Shown piece by piece: positions 21,740 through 33,977 of a stretch of 64,000 bases of DNA. The position numbers and the translations under genes were made by a program. The stretch's first letter is position 1; every line of letters starts with the position of its first letter. This stretch comes from Chrysoporthe austroafricana (taxonomy: Eukaryota > Ascomycota > Sordariomycetes > Diaporthales > Cryphonectriaceae): NCBI GenBank assembly GCA_001051155.2, contig JYIP02000002.1, forward strand, positions 2,859,583 to 2,923,582. The letters are read 5' to 3'. The notes beneath the pieces are model-generated. The model had not been told where the DNA came from and ran no database searches. It was given only the letters and a program-made list of their open reading frames with translations.

Positions 21740-24031
21740 TCAGTGATATCCGTTTGCAGCCTCGGCCTTGAGAGCATCGAGCTCCTCCTTGTTCCGCCTG
21801 TAGAGCTCCTGCGCTTCTCTCTCCCTCTTGCTTATGAAGTTGACCTCGTCACGCAAGCTAGCCAGCCTGTTCCTGACGGCAATCTCCTCCGAATTGGCCA
21901 GAATCTGGAAGGCATTCAGCGCATGGGTGGCCTTTTCCAGCTCGGCAGCGGTATCAACGATTTTCTTCCGCAGCATTTCCGCGCGCTGCTTGTAGCCGCC
22001 AAGGTGCAGGTTCAGCTTCTTCTCCAGCTTCGCGCCCTTCTCGGCGGAAGTGATCATGGCGTCCTGTATCTCATCGAAAGTTGCCTTCATGGCATTGTGC
22101 TCCTCTTCCTCATCATCATCGTAGCAGCCAAGGCCCAGCAACAATGCGTTCGACTTGGCCCAGGCAGCCTCGACCTCCTCCGGCGCCAGGCTGCCTTTGA
22201 CTTCTACCAAGATCTGCCTCCGTGCCTCTGCTAGTGCGTCATCATCGATCTGGTCCAGGCTCGGCGGCTTGCCAGCCGGTTTCGTAGCGGTCAGAGGATA
22301 CCTCAACGAGTCATAGACCATGAGTAATGCGGCCTCCTGCGCAATGGCTTTCTCGGCTGGGTCCTCCAAGTCTTCTGCCGCACGTTGAAGCGTCGCGAAA
22401 TCAACAGAGATCGGTCGAGGAAGGTCACGTTGCATGACCTGGGTCCGCCGCTTCTTCTCAAGCAGCTCTTGCGCTTCCCGAATCTTCCGTTCCCTTCGAT
22501 CCCGCTCCGAAGCATCCTCGGGTAGCGTACTTGATGCGACTGCGACGTCTTCCTGCTCCTCTGGTAGTTCAAGCTCCCAGGATTGCTGTTTAGGCTTGGG
22601 CAACGATGCGAGGCCTCGCTTCAGCTGCTGTCTCATGACCAACTCGCTGCCTTGGGCATTCAACGCAAAGTTGTCACGTGGCGTCCGCATGGGCGTTTGC
22701 CCCGGCCGTAGAGGCGTCGCGCCCACGCCGTTAGCCCCTTGTCGCAATGGCGTGGCCATGGGGTTGGGAGTAAAGATGTCCTGCTTCCTCGGAGCGACTG
22801 ATTCAAATCCTGTTGAGCCGGCGCCCTCGTGAAGGGGTGTGTTCTCCCCACCAAGCAATGACGATTGTGTCTCTGTCAATGCTCGAATGTTCCTGATCTC
22901 GTTTGCAATGTGATCCTCATGAGCAGGCGCTCTTGGCGTTCGAATGGGTGCGCCACTGTTTAGGGTCGTGTAGGAGTTGACCAGGCCGCGGGTCGCATCA
23001 TTGTCACCATTCTGTGCCATCGTGTTCGCCCTCTCACCGATCATGCCCATCTTTACAATCTCCTCGAGCTCTCCTTCGCCGACCTGTGGTGCCGGAAGGA
23101 CCAGCGCTCGTCGCTTGCTGCTTTGCTCGGCCTCCCTGATCCGCTGCATCTGACCGGCCTTGAGAGCCTCTCGGTAAGACGCAGACGGTGCATCCTTATC
23201 AGCCTTGCGTCTTTTTCGTCCTGCCTCGCTTTCTTCATCCTGCTTTCTCTTAGCCTGCGCCAGTTGCTGTTTCCTCGGGTCGAAATTGACTCGCTGCCTC
23301 TCGTTCAGTGAGATCTCCTCAGTCGTATCATAGAACCCTGGAGCAGCTTTCTTCTCGAAGGGGATGTCTGCATTGTAGTCCATCTGACCCGCCTTCCGCG
23401 TCGTCACTTTGATGTTGATACCTGCAGTCTTCAGCTCGCGCCGCTTCTGCAGAGCTGCCAGCCGCCTGGACTCCTCCTGCTGTCGCTCGCGTGCCTTGCG
23501 TTTGGCCTTCTTTCCCTGTGTATTGGCGAGGCGGGCACGGGCCTCGCTGAGCATCTCCTTTTCATCTTCGTCGAGATCGATGGTATCCGGCCGCGCGGGC
23601 TTCGTTTCGGGATCCGGATCTACCTCGCCCGGTCGCAGTCGTCGCACATCATCAGCTGTGGGTGCAGATGCCTCGTCACCTCCAGTCATCCCAAGCTCAG
23701 AAGCCTCCCGCTGTTCTGCCTCATCCAGCAGCTTCTGGTATCGTTCGATGCACTGGTTCGCGGTTCGGCCGACGATGGGGGCGATGGTCCGCCACTGGGT
23801 CGGCATCAACTTTGCCAGATGTAACAGCTTCTCATCCTCCTCTTTCGTGAACTCGACCTTCTTGATGCTCGGGTCTAGCCATTCCTGCCATCTTGCCTTG
23901 CACTGCTTGGGCGTCTTCCTGGCAAGAAGCGACGAGACACGTGCCCACTGGTTCAATCCATACTTGGACACGGCAGCCTTGAGGACTTCATCCTCAATGT
24001 TCGTCCAGACGCCACCCTTGACAACAGGCAT
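21740..24031 (-). CDS. cef1: Cdc5/Cef1, Prp19-complex pre-mRNA splicing factor
   Basis: A single-exon gene of 763 residues encoding the Myb-like core subunit of the Prp19 (NineTeen) complex, needed to activate the spliceosome in the nucleus. Two Myb repeats occupy residues 5-105: [20 protein letters not shown]...RWQEWLDP and [21 protein letters not shown]...ERYQKLLDE. They are followed by the highly conserved [27 protein letters not shown] region and a basic nuclear segment, then a Pro/Arg middle part with ETPLxxG-like phosphosites (TPLHEG, TPLRQG, TPLRPG, TPMRTP), and a C-terminal coiled coil (about 660-755). I start at MPVVKGGVW, 29 codons inside the longer frame, because that is the universal start of the family. 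It diverges from bre2 with a 464-bp shared promoter. Confidence 0.95.
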   Translation of the reverse strand: MPVVKGGVWTNIEDEVLKAAVSKYGLNQWARVSSLLARKTPKQCKARWQEWLDPSIKKVEFTKEEDEKLLHLAKLMPTQWRTIAPIVGRTANQCIERYQKLLDEAEQREASELGMTGGDEASAPTADDVRRLRPGEVDPDPETKPARPDTIDLDEDEKEMLSEARARLANTQGKKAKRKARERQQEESRRLAALQKRRELKTAGINIKVTTRKAGQMDYNADIPFEKKAAPGFYDTTEEISLNERQRVNFDPRKQQLAQAKRKQDEESEAGRKRRKADKDAPSASYREALKAGQMQRIREAEQSSKRRALVLPAPQVGEGELEEIVKMGMIGERANTMAQNGDNDATRGLVNSYTTLNSGAPIRTPRAPAHEDHIANEIRNIRALTETQSSLLGGENTPLHEGAGSTGFESVAPRKQDIFTPNPMATPLRQGANGVGATPLRPGQTPMRTPRDNFALNAQGSELVMRQQLKRGLASLPKPKQQSWELELPEEQEDVAVASSTLPEDASERDRRERKIREAQELLEKKRRTQVMQRDLPRPISVDFATLQRAAEDLEDPAEKAIAQEAALLMVYDSLRYPLTATKPAGKPPSLDQIDDDALAEARRQILVEVKGSLAPEEVEAAWAKSNALLLGLGCYDDDEEEEHNAMKATFDEIQDAMITSAEKGAKLEKKLNLHLGGYKQRAEMLRKKIVDTAAELEKATHALNAFQILANSEEIAVRNRLASLRDEVNFISKREREAQELYRRNKEELDALKAEAANGYH

Positions 24032-24495
24032 GGTGACGGTTCTGCGGGCGAGCGTAGGGGATGCTCGCGTTAAGGTTCGAGGATGGGAGCTGAAAGGTGT
24101 CCCGGCAGAGTGGGACAAATACGTTTCAAGCCCACAGTCTTCCGCGGATCTCGGCTCGTGTGGGCGTTGCTAACGAGCTGTCGCGTGCGGCTTGAGAGAT
24201 CTTCGCCAAGAGGCTGGTAGTTGGAGAATAAGTCGAAGCAGGCAACGGGTAGTACTGAGTAAAGTTACAAGGTGGGTCCCCTTGCTGGGGAAGCGACCAA
24301 TCGATAGCGCGCTTCTTATCCTGCGCCGCGGCTGGCAACGGCGCGTCTTCTTGAGCTTTTAGCGTCGCGCTTCACTTCACGGACAGCTCTACATACACGC
24401 CTCGCAACCGGCGGCGGAGCAGCACAACGGTTTCATCGCTTTTCAGATCTTCCAATCAATTCACTGGCCCGTCCTTTGTCCCAACCTGGTTCGAA
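24032..24495. promoter_or_regulatory. Shared divergent promoter of cef1 and bre2
   Basis: The 464 bp between the two divergent start codons must hold both promoters. It is GC-balanced and I see no clear TATA box. Co-regulation is possible but not shown. Confidence 0.45.
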
Positions 24496-26351
24496 ATGTC
24501 TGGCGACTATCCAACAGAGACCCCTCCAAATGGAGGGGCAGCCGTTACTCCAGTTCCCTTACCGCCAACCGTCACTCCAGTTCCCGTACCAGCAACCGTC
24601 ACTCCAGTTCCCGTACCAGCAACCGTAACTCCAGTGCCACTACCACCGACTGTCGCGTCTCTGCCCCAGAAACGAGCTTTAGAAGACCACCACTCGCCCG
24701 CTGTCTCTTCGCCCCTCAATCCAGACCCCAATTCGAAAAAGTCGCAAGCGCCAGAAGACAGTGGGGTCATGGCACGGGAGAAGCGCACCAAGAAAGAGTC
24801 TCTCAAGAAGCGTGAATCCAAAGCTGCCACCACCCCCGGAGGTGTCACAGAGCCCTCTCGCGCAACTCCTGATCCGAGGCAGTCCAAGAAAAACCTCAAA
24901 AATGTACCACCTGCAGAAATGGGCCCTGCCCGCTACATACTTCCTCTTCCCAAGTCCACCGACTTCGAACCCGCCCGAGGTCCACAGCTGGCGAGTCACC
25001 ACGTAGTGACGGGCCCCAGTGGCGAGCAGATCGAGTTCTTCGAAACCCAGGAGCAGTGAGTAACACAGATGACCTCCGCAGATTAGTCGCCTAACATGCT
25101 GCTAGTGTCTATAATAAGAAGCAGTACTACTACACCCATTGCATTGCAGACCCAAAGTTTCCCTCCTCTTTCTACTACCGCCAGACAGAACCAGAGCCGT
25201 TTGGTCCGCACATGAGCTTTGAGGATGCAGCAACACACCTGTTCTTCGATAAGTCGGGAAGACATATCACGACTGACAAGGGATGGAGGATGTCCCGGGC
25301 GAACATTGCCATACGGGAAGGCAGGTGGTATTGGGAGTGCAAAATTACCAGAGGTATATTGAAAGAACCTCCAACGCCAGGCTCGGAGCAGCCTGAGTCC
25401 CACGGCCATGTCCGCGTCGGGTTTGCACGGAGAGAGGCCGCAATCGATGCGCCAGCTGGCTTTGATGCCTACAGCTATGGGATCCGAGACAAGGAAGGGC
25501 AGAAGGTCTACATGTCACGGCCGAAGGATTTTCTCTCTCCCGGCGAGGACTTTCGGGAGGGAGATGTCATTGGTTTGGAGATCGGCCTGCCCTCCGAACA
25601 ACTACATCGAAAGGTCGTTTCAGGCCATTACAACCCAGCCGTCGATCTGCTCGAAGAAGCGGATCACGGCCCCACAGAAGTGCCGAATATTGTGAGAGAT
25701 CGTCTCCCAATCCGGTTCAGAGCGCACATCTACTTCGAGACCCCCGACTACCATACCACGCCAGAGCTTGAGGACCTGATGAACCCGTCACCAATGTCCC
25801 AATCTGGCGCAGGGGCAGGCTCGTCGGAAGGCCCGAACCCAAACCACCCAATCCCTTGTATGCGAACGTTGCCAAATTCCTGGATCAAGGTATACAAGAA
25901 TGGAGTTGACATGGGCACGGCCTTCAACAATCTTCTTGCATTCTTGCCTCTGGCCTCAAAGCCAGCGACGGCTAAGCAGCCTGATGCGCGGGAGGGTCTT
26001 GACGACGGCATGCTAGGATACTATCCCGCCGTGAGCGTGTTTCGCGGTGGCGCAGCGGAGGTGAACTTTGGTCCCAAGTTCTGGTATCCGCCCCCAGGAT
26101 ATGAGCAGGAAAATACGGAAGGCGACGTGGCAATGACCGGTACTGATGAGCCATCTACGGTGAGAGTCAGGCAGGAGCCACCACGTCCAATGGTCGAGCG
26201 CTACGACGAGCAGATCGTGGAGGACATCGTGTACGACATTGTGGACGAGGTTGACTTCTGGATGCAGGACGGCGCGAAGGTTATTGACCGGACGCGGCGC
26301 GGTGCTAATGAAGAGGTCAAGGAATTTAAAGAGGTCGTTCAGGATGTCTAA
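24496..26351 (+). CDS. bre2: Bre2/Ash2-type SPRY subunit of COMPASS
   Basis: Two exons (24496-25055 and 25106-26351) join across a 50-bp intron (gtgagt, ctaac branch, gctag) into about 601 residues. The protein is the SPRY subunit of the Set1 histone H3K4 methyltransferase complex. Residues 1-135 are disordered and include four 9-residue VTPVP-type repeats, then a Lys-rich stretch. The conserved part starts at about 140 with ILPLPKSTDFEPARG. The split SPRY domain follows: GWRMSRANIAIREGRWYWE, HVRVGFARREA, YSYGIRDKEGQK, FREGDVIGLEIGLP, then, after an insertion, NSWIKVYKNGVDMGTAFNNL and GYYPAVSVFRGG. The C-terminal helix (VEDIVYDIVDEVDFW) matches the Sdc1/Dpy30-binding end. No Ash2-like PHD finger is present, as in yeast Bre2. 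Confidence 0.92.
24544..24651 (+). repeat. 27-bp coding minisatellite, four copies
   Basis: Four in-frame 27-bp units inside bre2 exon 1 encode a 9-residue VTPVP(L/V)P(P/A)T repeat. The outer two units share one variant (LPPT) and the inner two another (VPAT), so the array reads A-B-B-A. Confidence 0.9.
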
Positions 26352-26541
26352 CTGCAATCACAATCTTGCACTTCAGGCGCTACAGGGAAAGAGGATGGGA
26401 AAACACTCATGAGATACCCACAATCGGCCGTGCGGCCGTTGCTGTTTAGCAATTTGAAAAGCGACAGGCGAATTGTCATATGCACGCTACGCCCCATGTA
26501 CCGTAAACTCACTGTTTATCATGTGAAGACCAAAGTTCTTT

Positions 26542-27920
26542 TTAATCTTGCATTAAATCCACGCCAACCCCCTTAAGGGCACCGACTGCCCAGTCTGGAT
26601 AATCACTTTTATCTGGGTATAACCTGCCGAAGAACTCCTTCAGAAACGCCGGGTACCTATCCGCAATGACCGCCTCCCTGATCTCCCGCATGAGATTCAA
26701 CTGATACCACACGTTGTGCATAGTAAGCAGATGCGCCGCGACCGTCTCCTTGGCCACATTGTGATGGATCATGGCCCTCGTGATGCCCAAGCCCTCGCTC
26801 TCGTGGCCATCCACCTTGGGCCGGCAGCAGACACACCCACAGCCCTCCTCGATCACCCTGAAGTCGTTCGCGAACTCCGAGTTCTTGAGCTTCAGCATCC
26901 CGTGCTTGGTGATGGCGTTCCCGAACCTCGCCGTCCGCGTGGGCCACACGCAGTCGAACATGTCCGCGCCGAGCGCCACGCTGACCACCAGGTCCTCCGG
27001 GTAGCCGATGCCCATGACGTAGCGGGGCTTCAGGTCAGGCAGCAGCGCGGTGCACGCCGCGACGACGGCGCAGTAGTCGGCCTTGGCCTCGCCGCCGCTC
27101 AGGCCGCCGATCGCGATGCCGGGCGTGTCGCGCGCGACCATGGCCTCGGCGCACTCGCGCCGCATGCCGAGGTCGAGGCCGCCCTGGATGATGCAGAAGA
27201 GGTTCTGGGTCGCCGGGTTGCGGTGCGCGGCGATGCAACGGTCGAGCCAGCGCACGGAGCGCTCCATCGCCTCGCGCATGCGCGCCGCGTCCGGCGAGGT
27301 GGTGACGAGCACGTCGTCCAGCTGCATCATGATGTCGGAGCCGATGGAGTTCTGCAGGGACATGGAGTGCTCTGGGGTGAGGAGCATGGGCGTCCCGTCG
27401 TGTGGGGAGAGGAAGCGGACGCCCTCTTCGGTTATGGTGGCCAGCTTGAGGAGGGAAACCATTTGGAAGCTGGACAGTACCGTAAGCCTGTGTCCGTGTT
27501 GACGCACGACGGGTGGGCCTTACCCTCCACTGTCCGTCAGGATGTTATGCCTCCAGCCCTGCAGCTTGTGTGCGCCGCCAATGGCATCCAGCACCTCCTG
27601 GCCTGGCTTGAGGCCCAAGTGATAGGTGTTGTTCAGGCATAGCCGGCAGCCCGTCTGCTCCAGCTGCTCCGGCGTGATGCCCTTCAGGGAAGCCTGCGTC
27701 GCCACGGGCATGAACATGGGGAGGTTGACCGGCCCATGGGGAAGGGTAAGTACGGAGGCGCGAGCTCGTGTAGTCTATCCCTGGTGAAGGTGCACTCGTT
27801 AGTGGAGAGCTCGCCAGGAGGGGAGCGTGGAGCGTGGAGCGCCAGCCTTACGGAGCACTTGGCCACGAGCTCAAAGGTGAGCGCGCCGTGGGTCGCAGAC
27901 TTGGTCGTCGTGGATGCCAT
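26542..27920 (-). CDS. qtrt1: Queuine tRNA-ribosyltransferase catalytic subunit
   Basis: Three exons (27920-27852, 27774-27524, 27469-26542) join in frame to 415 residues through introns of 77 and 54 bp. The enzyme swaps guanine 34 for queuine in GUN anticodons (Asp, Asn, His, Tyr tRNAs). Family signatures run in order: [35 protein letters not shown], the base-binding TDSGGFQMVSL formed across junction 2, [46 protein letters not shown], the nucleophile region [15 protein letters not shown], and a CVCC...MHNV zinc site. The catalytic-type aspartates (TDSGG and MFDC) are present. An earlier in-frame Met at 27938 would add six residues. Yeast lacks this gene, while filamentous fungi commonly keep it and import queuine or its precursors; the partner QTRT2 is not in this window. 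It converges on bre2 with 190 bp between stops. Confidence 0.95.
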
Positions 27921-28415
27921 CCTCCTGGCAATCCACATACTCCCCAAGCGAGGAGCCAAGGAAATAGTGATTGGCGCTGTTGCAGAAGTGTACGATATTT
28001 TTCAGACTGGAAATCGCGTGGGAAAAGGCTGGCGCGTTAAGCTCTGAGTAATTGTTTAAGTGCTTCCCATTTTGGTATAGCGTCTGGTATACATACCATC
28101 GTAGTGAAGGCCCCAACCTTCACTACTTCCTACATGCTTTACAACAAATCTGAGACTTGCCAATACAATTCGCAACAATGCTACAGAGATATGCCTTGAG
28201 CCCTTCGCTTCCTCGGTCCCCAAAATTGGGCTATGTTTGCACGTCTACAAATGGCCGTCATCTAGAGCCGCCTCTACTCTTGGGGAACGACCTCCTGATA
28301 TGTTGTGGAACGACCTCCTGATATGAGGCTGATATTAGTCAGATCCTACGCAACCTATCGACCCCTTCTAAGAATCCTATATTCTCGTCCGTCACTCCTA
28401 GCAGGATGTCGATCT
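27921..28415. other. Intergenic, P450 3' flank and qtrt1 promoter
   Basis: AT-richer DNA between the stop of the P450 gene and the start of qtrt1, both on the minus strand. An imperfect direct repeat of gaacgacctcctgatatg occurs twice near 28286-28326. No gene is seen. Confidence 0.5.
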
Positions 28416-30224
28416 TCAAGCATGAACTCGCCTCTTCAGGTGGATCATGGGCCCATCCCGCAGTCCCACAAAGGCATCGTAGATCTGGAACTGATCCGGG
28501 TTCTGCCGGCCTGGCCGCCCAGACGGGTCTCCCCCTCCCAGGTTGCTGCTCGGGTCCTTCTTGATCTCGAAGTTATACAGCAGCTTCGCCAGCACGAGGG
28601 ACATCTCCATGTACGCCAGGTTCTTCCCGACGCACCCGCGCGGGCCGGCCGAGAAGGAGCACAGCCCGCTCTCCGCCAGCTCGACGCTCTCCTTCGAGAC
28701 CCCGTTCTCCTCGTCCACGATCCACCGCTCCGGCCGGAACCGGAACGGCTCGGGGAAGACGTCCTTGTTGTAGCACAGGGCGTACGTGCAGACGCTCACG
28801 TTGACGCCGCCGGGGAAGTAGTTGCCCTCGACGACCACGCCGCCCGGCAGCACCTCCCGGTACAGCTCGGCCGCGACGGGCGGCACCGCGCGCAGGGCCT
28901 CTTGGATCACCGCGCGGAGGTACTTGCACGAGTACAGCTTCGGCCCGGGGACGATCTCGGCCGCCGAGTCGAAGGTGCCCAGGATCTCCTCGGCGAGCTT
29001 GTCCTGCGCGGCCTGGTCGCGTATGAGGTAGAACACGACCCCCGTGGGGATGATCGCCGTGGTGTCCCCGCCGGCGGTGATCAGCAGCTGGCACTCCTCC
29101 CAGAGCTCCTGCTGCGAGTACCCCATCTCGCCGGTGACGGGGTCCCGGGTCTTGAAGAGGTAGTGGAAGAAGTCCTTGCGGACTTCGCTCTCGTCCTTCG
29201 ACAGCCTAGTCTCCTCTTCTTTCTTGGTCCGCTCCTCGAGGGCCTGTGCCACCCAGCCGAACCACTCCGCTATGTCTGGGGGCATGAACTTGCCCATGAG
29301 CCAGTCTAGGCCGCGCGGTTTGAGCCAGACCCACAGGGACGTGATCGGGGAGACTGAGAGCTGATTGTCTGCCTTTAGCGTTCGTGTCTCCCAAGAAATG
29401 GCTGGACGAGACTAAGGATGCATAGCACTAACCGGATACATCGAGGCCATCATCCCGCCCAGGAGGTGGATGAGGTGCCTCATATGTTTACCCTCCTCCT
29501 CTTTGACGCCGAAGGCCTTGCCGAAGCAGATCTCCCCCATGATATCGAATTGCTGTAGGAAAAAAAGGTCGCGGGAATCAGTACGACCCCTATTCGCGGT
29601 AGGTGGCTAGTCCCCTCCCCTTTCGACAACGCAGCACGAGCAACTCACTAGGTGATTCATCCAGTCCGCAAAGTTGATCGGCTCGGACCACCCATCTCCG
29701 GGGATCTTCTGGTCCAGGAGCTCGCACCACCTGTCCAGGTTCGCCTGAATGTACGGCTCATAGTCGCGCAGTGCCCTCTCCGAGAACGCCGTGGCCAGGA
29801 CCCGCCTCTTGCGCCCGTGCTCGGCGTTGTCGATGGTCTGCAGCGTGCTGCAGCGGTCTCGATTCTGCGGCCAGAACTTGAACGGCAGGGCCTTGGTGTT
29901 GTTGCCCTTGGGCCCGTAGATCGTCTTGTACGCCTCGGGCGTGTTGATGACGACGCTGTCCGGCCGGTAGCGCACCGTGGTGCCGTACTCCTCCTGGAGC
30001 CGGAAGAGCCAGAGGTGCCGGTCCTGCTTGGTGGTGTGCCACCACGAGGGGATGGTCGAGAGCCGCGCGAAGAGGGGGCCTGGGTACTTGGCCAGCGGGT
30101 GGAAGAAGAGGCGGTATATCGCCGTCGAGAAAATATGGATCACCAGCACCAACGGCCCCCACCGCAGGAGATCGGAGGCGGAGGTCTCCCGGATGACACT
30201 CAGTATACCACTCTGGATGGACAT
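28416..30224 (-). CDS. Cytochrome P450 monooxygenase, intact
   Basis: Three exons (30224-29649, 29552-29433, 29360-28416) join in phase to 546 residues. The protein has an N-terminal membrane anchor (WGPLVLVIHIFSTAIYRLFF) followed by the proline hinge HPLAKYPGPL, so it sits on the ER facing the cytosol. All P450 motifs are present: WQ-helix C region (KRRVLATAFSERALRDYEP), I-helix AGGDTTA (about 327-333), ExxR as EALR (386-389), FRPERW (about 439-444) and the haem loop FSAGPRGCVGK with Cys475 as axial ligand. The end, IYDAFVGLRDGPMIHLKRR, resembles fungal enzymes annotated as isotrichodermin C-15 hydroxylase or benzoate 4-monooxygenase-like, but that is a loose group and the substrate cannot be inferred. 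No biosynthetic core gene lies nearby. A TATA-like element is about 75 bp upstream. Confidence 0.92.
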
Positions 30225-30295
30225 GGCTTTAGTCTCCAGGGCCGCAATCTATGTGCCCGGCAGAAAAATGTCTGTAGTCTCTCTCGGGGCATAGC

Positions 30296-30303
30296 TTATT
30301 ATA
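30296..30303 (-). promoter_or_regulatory. TATA-like element upstream of the P450
   Basis: The minus strand reads TATAATAA about 72 bp before the P450 start codon, a plausible core promoter position. Only sequence similarity supports it. Confidence 0.3.
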
Positions 30304-31600
30304 CTCGAAGCGATGTACCGTAAGACGCGCAGCGACTTATCTCTTCCTTAGCCCCCCACCCTTCCATCTTATATGTGCGTCGCCAAGGGTGGCATTTCTC
30401 AGCTCGCTATCGTCACTTGGCTGACCTCGCTGTCCTTTTGTCGAGCGATGATACCTTCTGAGAACCCCGCAGATGATGCTCACGAAACGCAGGCTTGTAT
30501 GCATGGGTTTGTTGGCGTACTCTTGCCTCTTCCCCTCAATCCTTCGAGACACGTGGCGGGGTGGATAATTCAATAGCATACCGGGACGGGCTTACTCTGA
30601 ATGTAATAGCCTCTACCAGGTTTGTTTTCTTTCGCGCCTCAACTAAAGAGGGAAGAAGCCCCATGCGGACGGCGAGCAGTTGGGAGCAGGTGCTCCACCG
30701 TGATGTGATAGACAAGGGAGCGTCGCAGATGGCGCAGATCAGTTCCGGAAACCCGGAAATGTAGGGCTGCTCCTCTCCACGGTATTGTTGGTCTTCAGCA
30801 CGAAGACCAACACGTCCGGCCAGCCAGGGTATGTCGTCCTTCTTTTCCCAGGTTGGGACGTAGTATACTCAAAGTTGCTCTCCAACTTCCTCCTCTGCAG
30901 AGTGAAGAGAAGTAGTATGGTATGGAGGATTGGAAGTTGGTTCCCACCTCATACAGGCCAGGAGGGGAAGAAAAGAGAGCACGTCATACAGAGTGCAAGA
31001 GGTGCAGATCTATCTGCGGCCAGGAAAACTGTCTACCTGGGCCCCAGTCCCAGATTGGTGTAGAGGGAAGCAACTAATTCCAAAGTCATACCCCCGAGAA
31101 CATCGCAGTATAGGCAGGCAGGTGGTCATAAAGCATGATTTCCAACGGTAAGATAAATTGTACATATGAGGGATAGATAACCTTGAAATGCAAAACGCCC
31201 CGAAGCACACCAGCCCAGCCCCAACATCCGGTGGAAGGAGAACATAGTGCTTTGCGATATGGACACCCCAGGTTCCTCTAGAAATGATTGTGCGTGCGGA
31301 GCCGCCTGCTTCCTGCTCCGCAAATGCTAATGCCGCTCCATCATGCATAGGGGATGCGTGCCGTGAATTCTGTACCATAGTGATGGCAGTGGTAGCACTT
31401 ACTGTACTTTGAATGAGCCCATTCCAAGCCCAATGCTCGTCTCGTCCCATTATGTGTCGTAATTTCATCCAAAGCGTAATCGTCGTATCTGACCGTTCAA
31501 TTTCCTCCGCAGTTGTCAAGTCATCATGTCTGTGCTTCCAACTTCAAAGACAGGCGTGCATTCCAGCAGCCATTCTGCTGTAGAGCCATGCTAAGGTGCC
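30304..31600. other. Intergenic region
   Basis: This spacer separates the P450 promoter from the 3' end of the RBR ligase gene. Short frames exist on both strands (the longest, minus 31519-31010) but show no recognisable domain. I see no gene here. Confidence 0.5.
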
Positions 31601-33943
31601 CTAGGTGACCGTCTGTGCAGCGGACTCACCGGAGTCATGCTCGATGTACATAAGCCACTCGCCCACCCTGTTTCTGTATCGTCCATCGCCCGTCAGCCCA
31701 GCCAAGGCTGATCGTTTGACATCTTTCGGCGAGTCGCGGGCGTGCTGCCTCCTCGCGGGCAGGCCCTTGGGCGGGCTCGGATCCTCGGGCATCTCGAAGA
31801 CCGGCGCAGCCGGCCTGAGGACCCTCCCAGCGCTGGGAGCCTCGACCGTGCCCCTCCTGATCGTCGGCCCCGGCGCAAGAGGAGACGCCATAGCCGGCAG
31901 AGGCATCGTCGCAGCCGTCGGCATCGGCGGGGGCGGACGGTGGCTCGCGTTCGAGCGGAGGTCCGGGTTGAATCTCTCCGCAAGCCGGGTCATCGAGTTG
32001 GCCCGAGGACGCCGTGCGCGGCCCACGTCCTGGACGTAGCCGCCGGCCGCGGGCCTCTCGAAAATCGGCGGCGGGTCGAGAGGCATTGTGTTGGATGGAG
32101 GGGGTGGAGGGGGCGGAGGCTGCGGCACGATTATATTGCGCGGCCTGGGGCGGAAGTCCTCGTTCAGGAAGTGGCCTGCTGCGTTGCCTAGTCCTGTGAC
32201 GTCGCCGAACCCGCCCAGAAAATCCTCGTCATGCTCATCATCGAAGTCTCGGTAGTTATGTAGGCGTCTTGCGAGTGCCTCGTCTCGCTCCTCCTGCTGG
32301 CGTCGGAGAAGCATCTCCTCCTCGTACGTCTGGGGCCGCGGCCGGAGCCTGGGCCGGCTGTCTCGCTGCGGGGACGGCGGAAGCTCGACCGTGGGGCGAG
32401 GGGCAAATCGATCCCTCAGGGGCACGGGGATCTGCATGTGCTGCAGCCGGTCGTTCTCGACGGCGTCGTAGTTAAACCAGGGGCATTCGCAGGTCTTCCA
32501 CTTGGCACCGCATACATAGCAGAACTCAGCCCCGCAGAGACTGGGAGGAGAGGGGATGTCAATGGCAAGCCGAGTGGACCAGACTTCAGGACAACGTACC
32601 ATGTAATGTGATTGCAGCCCTCCTTCAGCTCGACCAGAACCTTACACTTGATGCACCGCTGCCAGCCCTCTTCTTTGGCCTGGGCCAGGAGCCGTGTCGT
32701 CTCCTCATCCTTGGGGCACTCCCGATCACGATGCCATTTCCCACTACACTGCACGCAGGCCTTGGTTCCACACTTCGGACACTTCCCATACTTCTTCCCG
32801 TCGCTGGTGTGACGAATGTCTTCCGGGCGGATGAACTCGCCGCAGCTGCGTTTGGGGCAGTAGATGCGGTTGCGGGCCGAGTACTCGACGAACTTCTTGT
32901 TCCATGTCTTTTTGAACTCGATGTCAAAAAGGCGATCAACGTGTCTGAGGGGGATGAGGTCTGTGGTGCAGCATTTGGGCGGCATGTGCTGGGGATCTGT
33001 GATGGATAGTTTGAAGCTTCGCTTGAGGCATGAGTTGCACATCCGATGGCCGCACTTGAGCTTGGTCGCCTTGTGGGAGGGGAGGTCATCCATACAGACG
33101 ACACATTCGACCCTAGATCTGTGGTGAGTTCGCGCACCGAGTTTTGGGGGGGGGGGGGGGGGGATTTTCGGTACCTACATCTTGACAGGCTTTCCTGGGG
33201 CATGGTGATGGGAATGTCCGTAGAGTGATGAACCAAAGAAGCTTCCAAGAAATGAGGAGCGTTTGGTAGAGGAGCTTACACTTTGATGTTGCGACGCAGC
33301 CACAGATCCAGGCCCACTGACGGTGTTCGACCTCCGGAGCGACGTGGACGGCGGATGGTATCGATCACGCCTCTCCACGAGCGTAACCTCGCTCTCGTAA
33401 TATCGCTTCGATGACCTGACCCGACGTGATGAGCCAGGATCGACACCAAGCAGGGCCGCGGAGAGTACGTACCGCGCAGAAGGCGTAGAGCGTTTCGACT
33501 GGCTCTCGCTCCGATTCCGCCTGTGGTCCCGTGGCGGCTGGGGGTCGTGCCGGTGCTTGCGGCTGCCGCGGCGCTCAAACCGCTCTCGAAGGTCGCGGGC
33601 GGGCGGCTCGTCCGAGTCCGAGTCTGCATCGTTCGCAACGTCGTTCTCCTGCCCCTGGACATGCCGCACAGAGGCGGGCCGTGAACGCGACCGTGGCCGC
33701 TGTCGTGAGGGCGTGCGGTCTCGCGGCCTCTCTGGGGCCGGAGCGCGGTGCCTGGGGTCTATCTCGTCGGGGTCTTCCTCGTCGGGGCTGAACGACTCCT
33801 GACGCCGCAGCTGCCGGTGCTGGGCCCGTCTCTCGGTATCTGCCCGGCTGCGGCTCCTCTCGTCACGGTTCACACGCACAAGCCTGGTCTCCATCCGGGC
33901 CAGGGCGCCCCTGCTGTCATCGTGGCTACCATATATCACTTCG

Positions 33944-33977
<34 letters not shown>

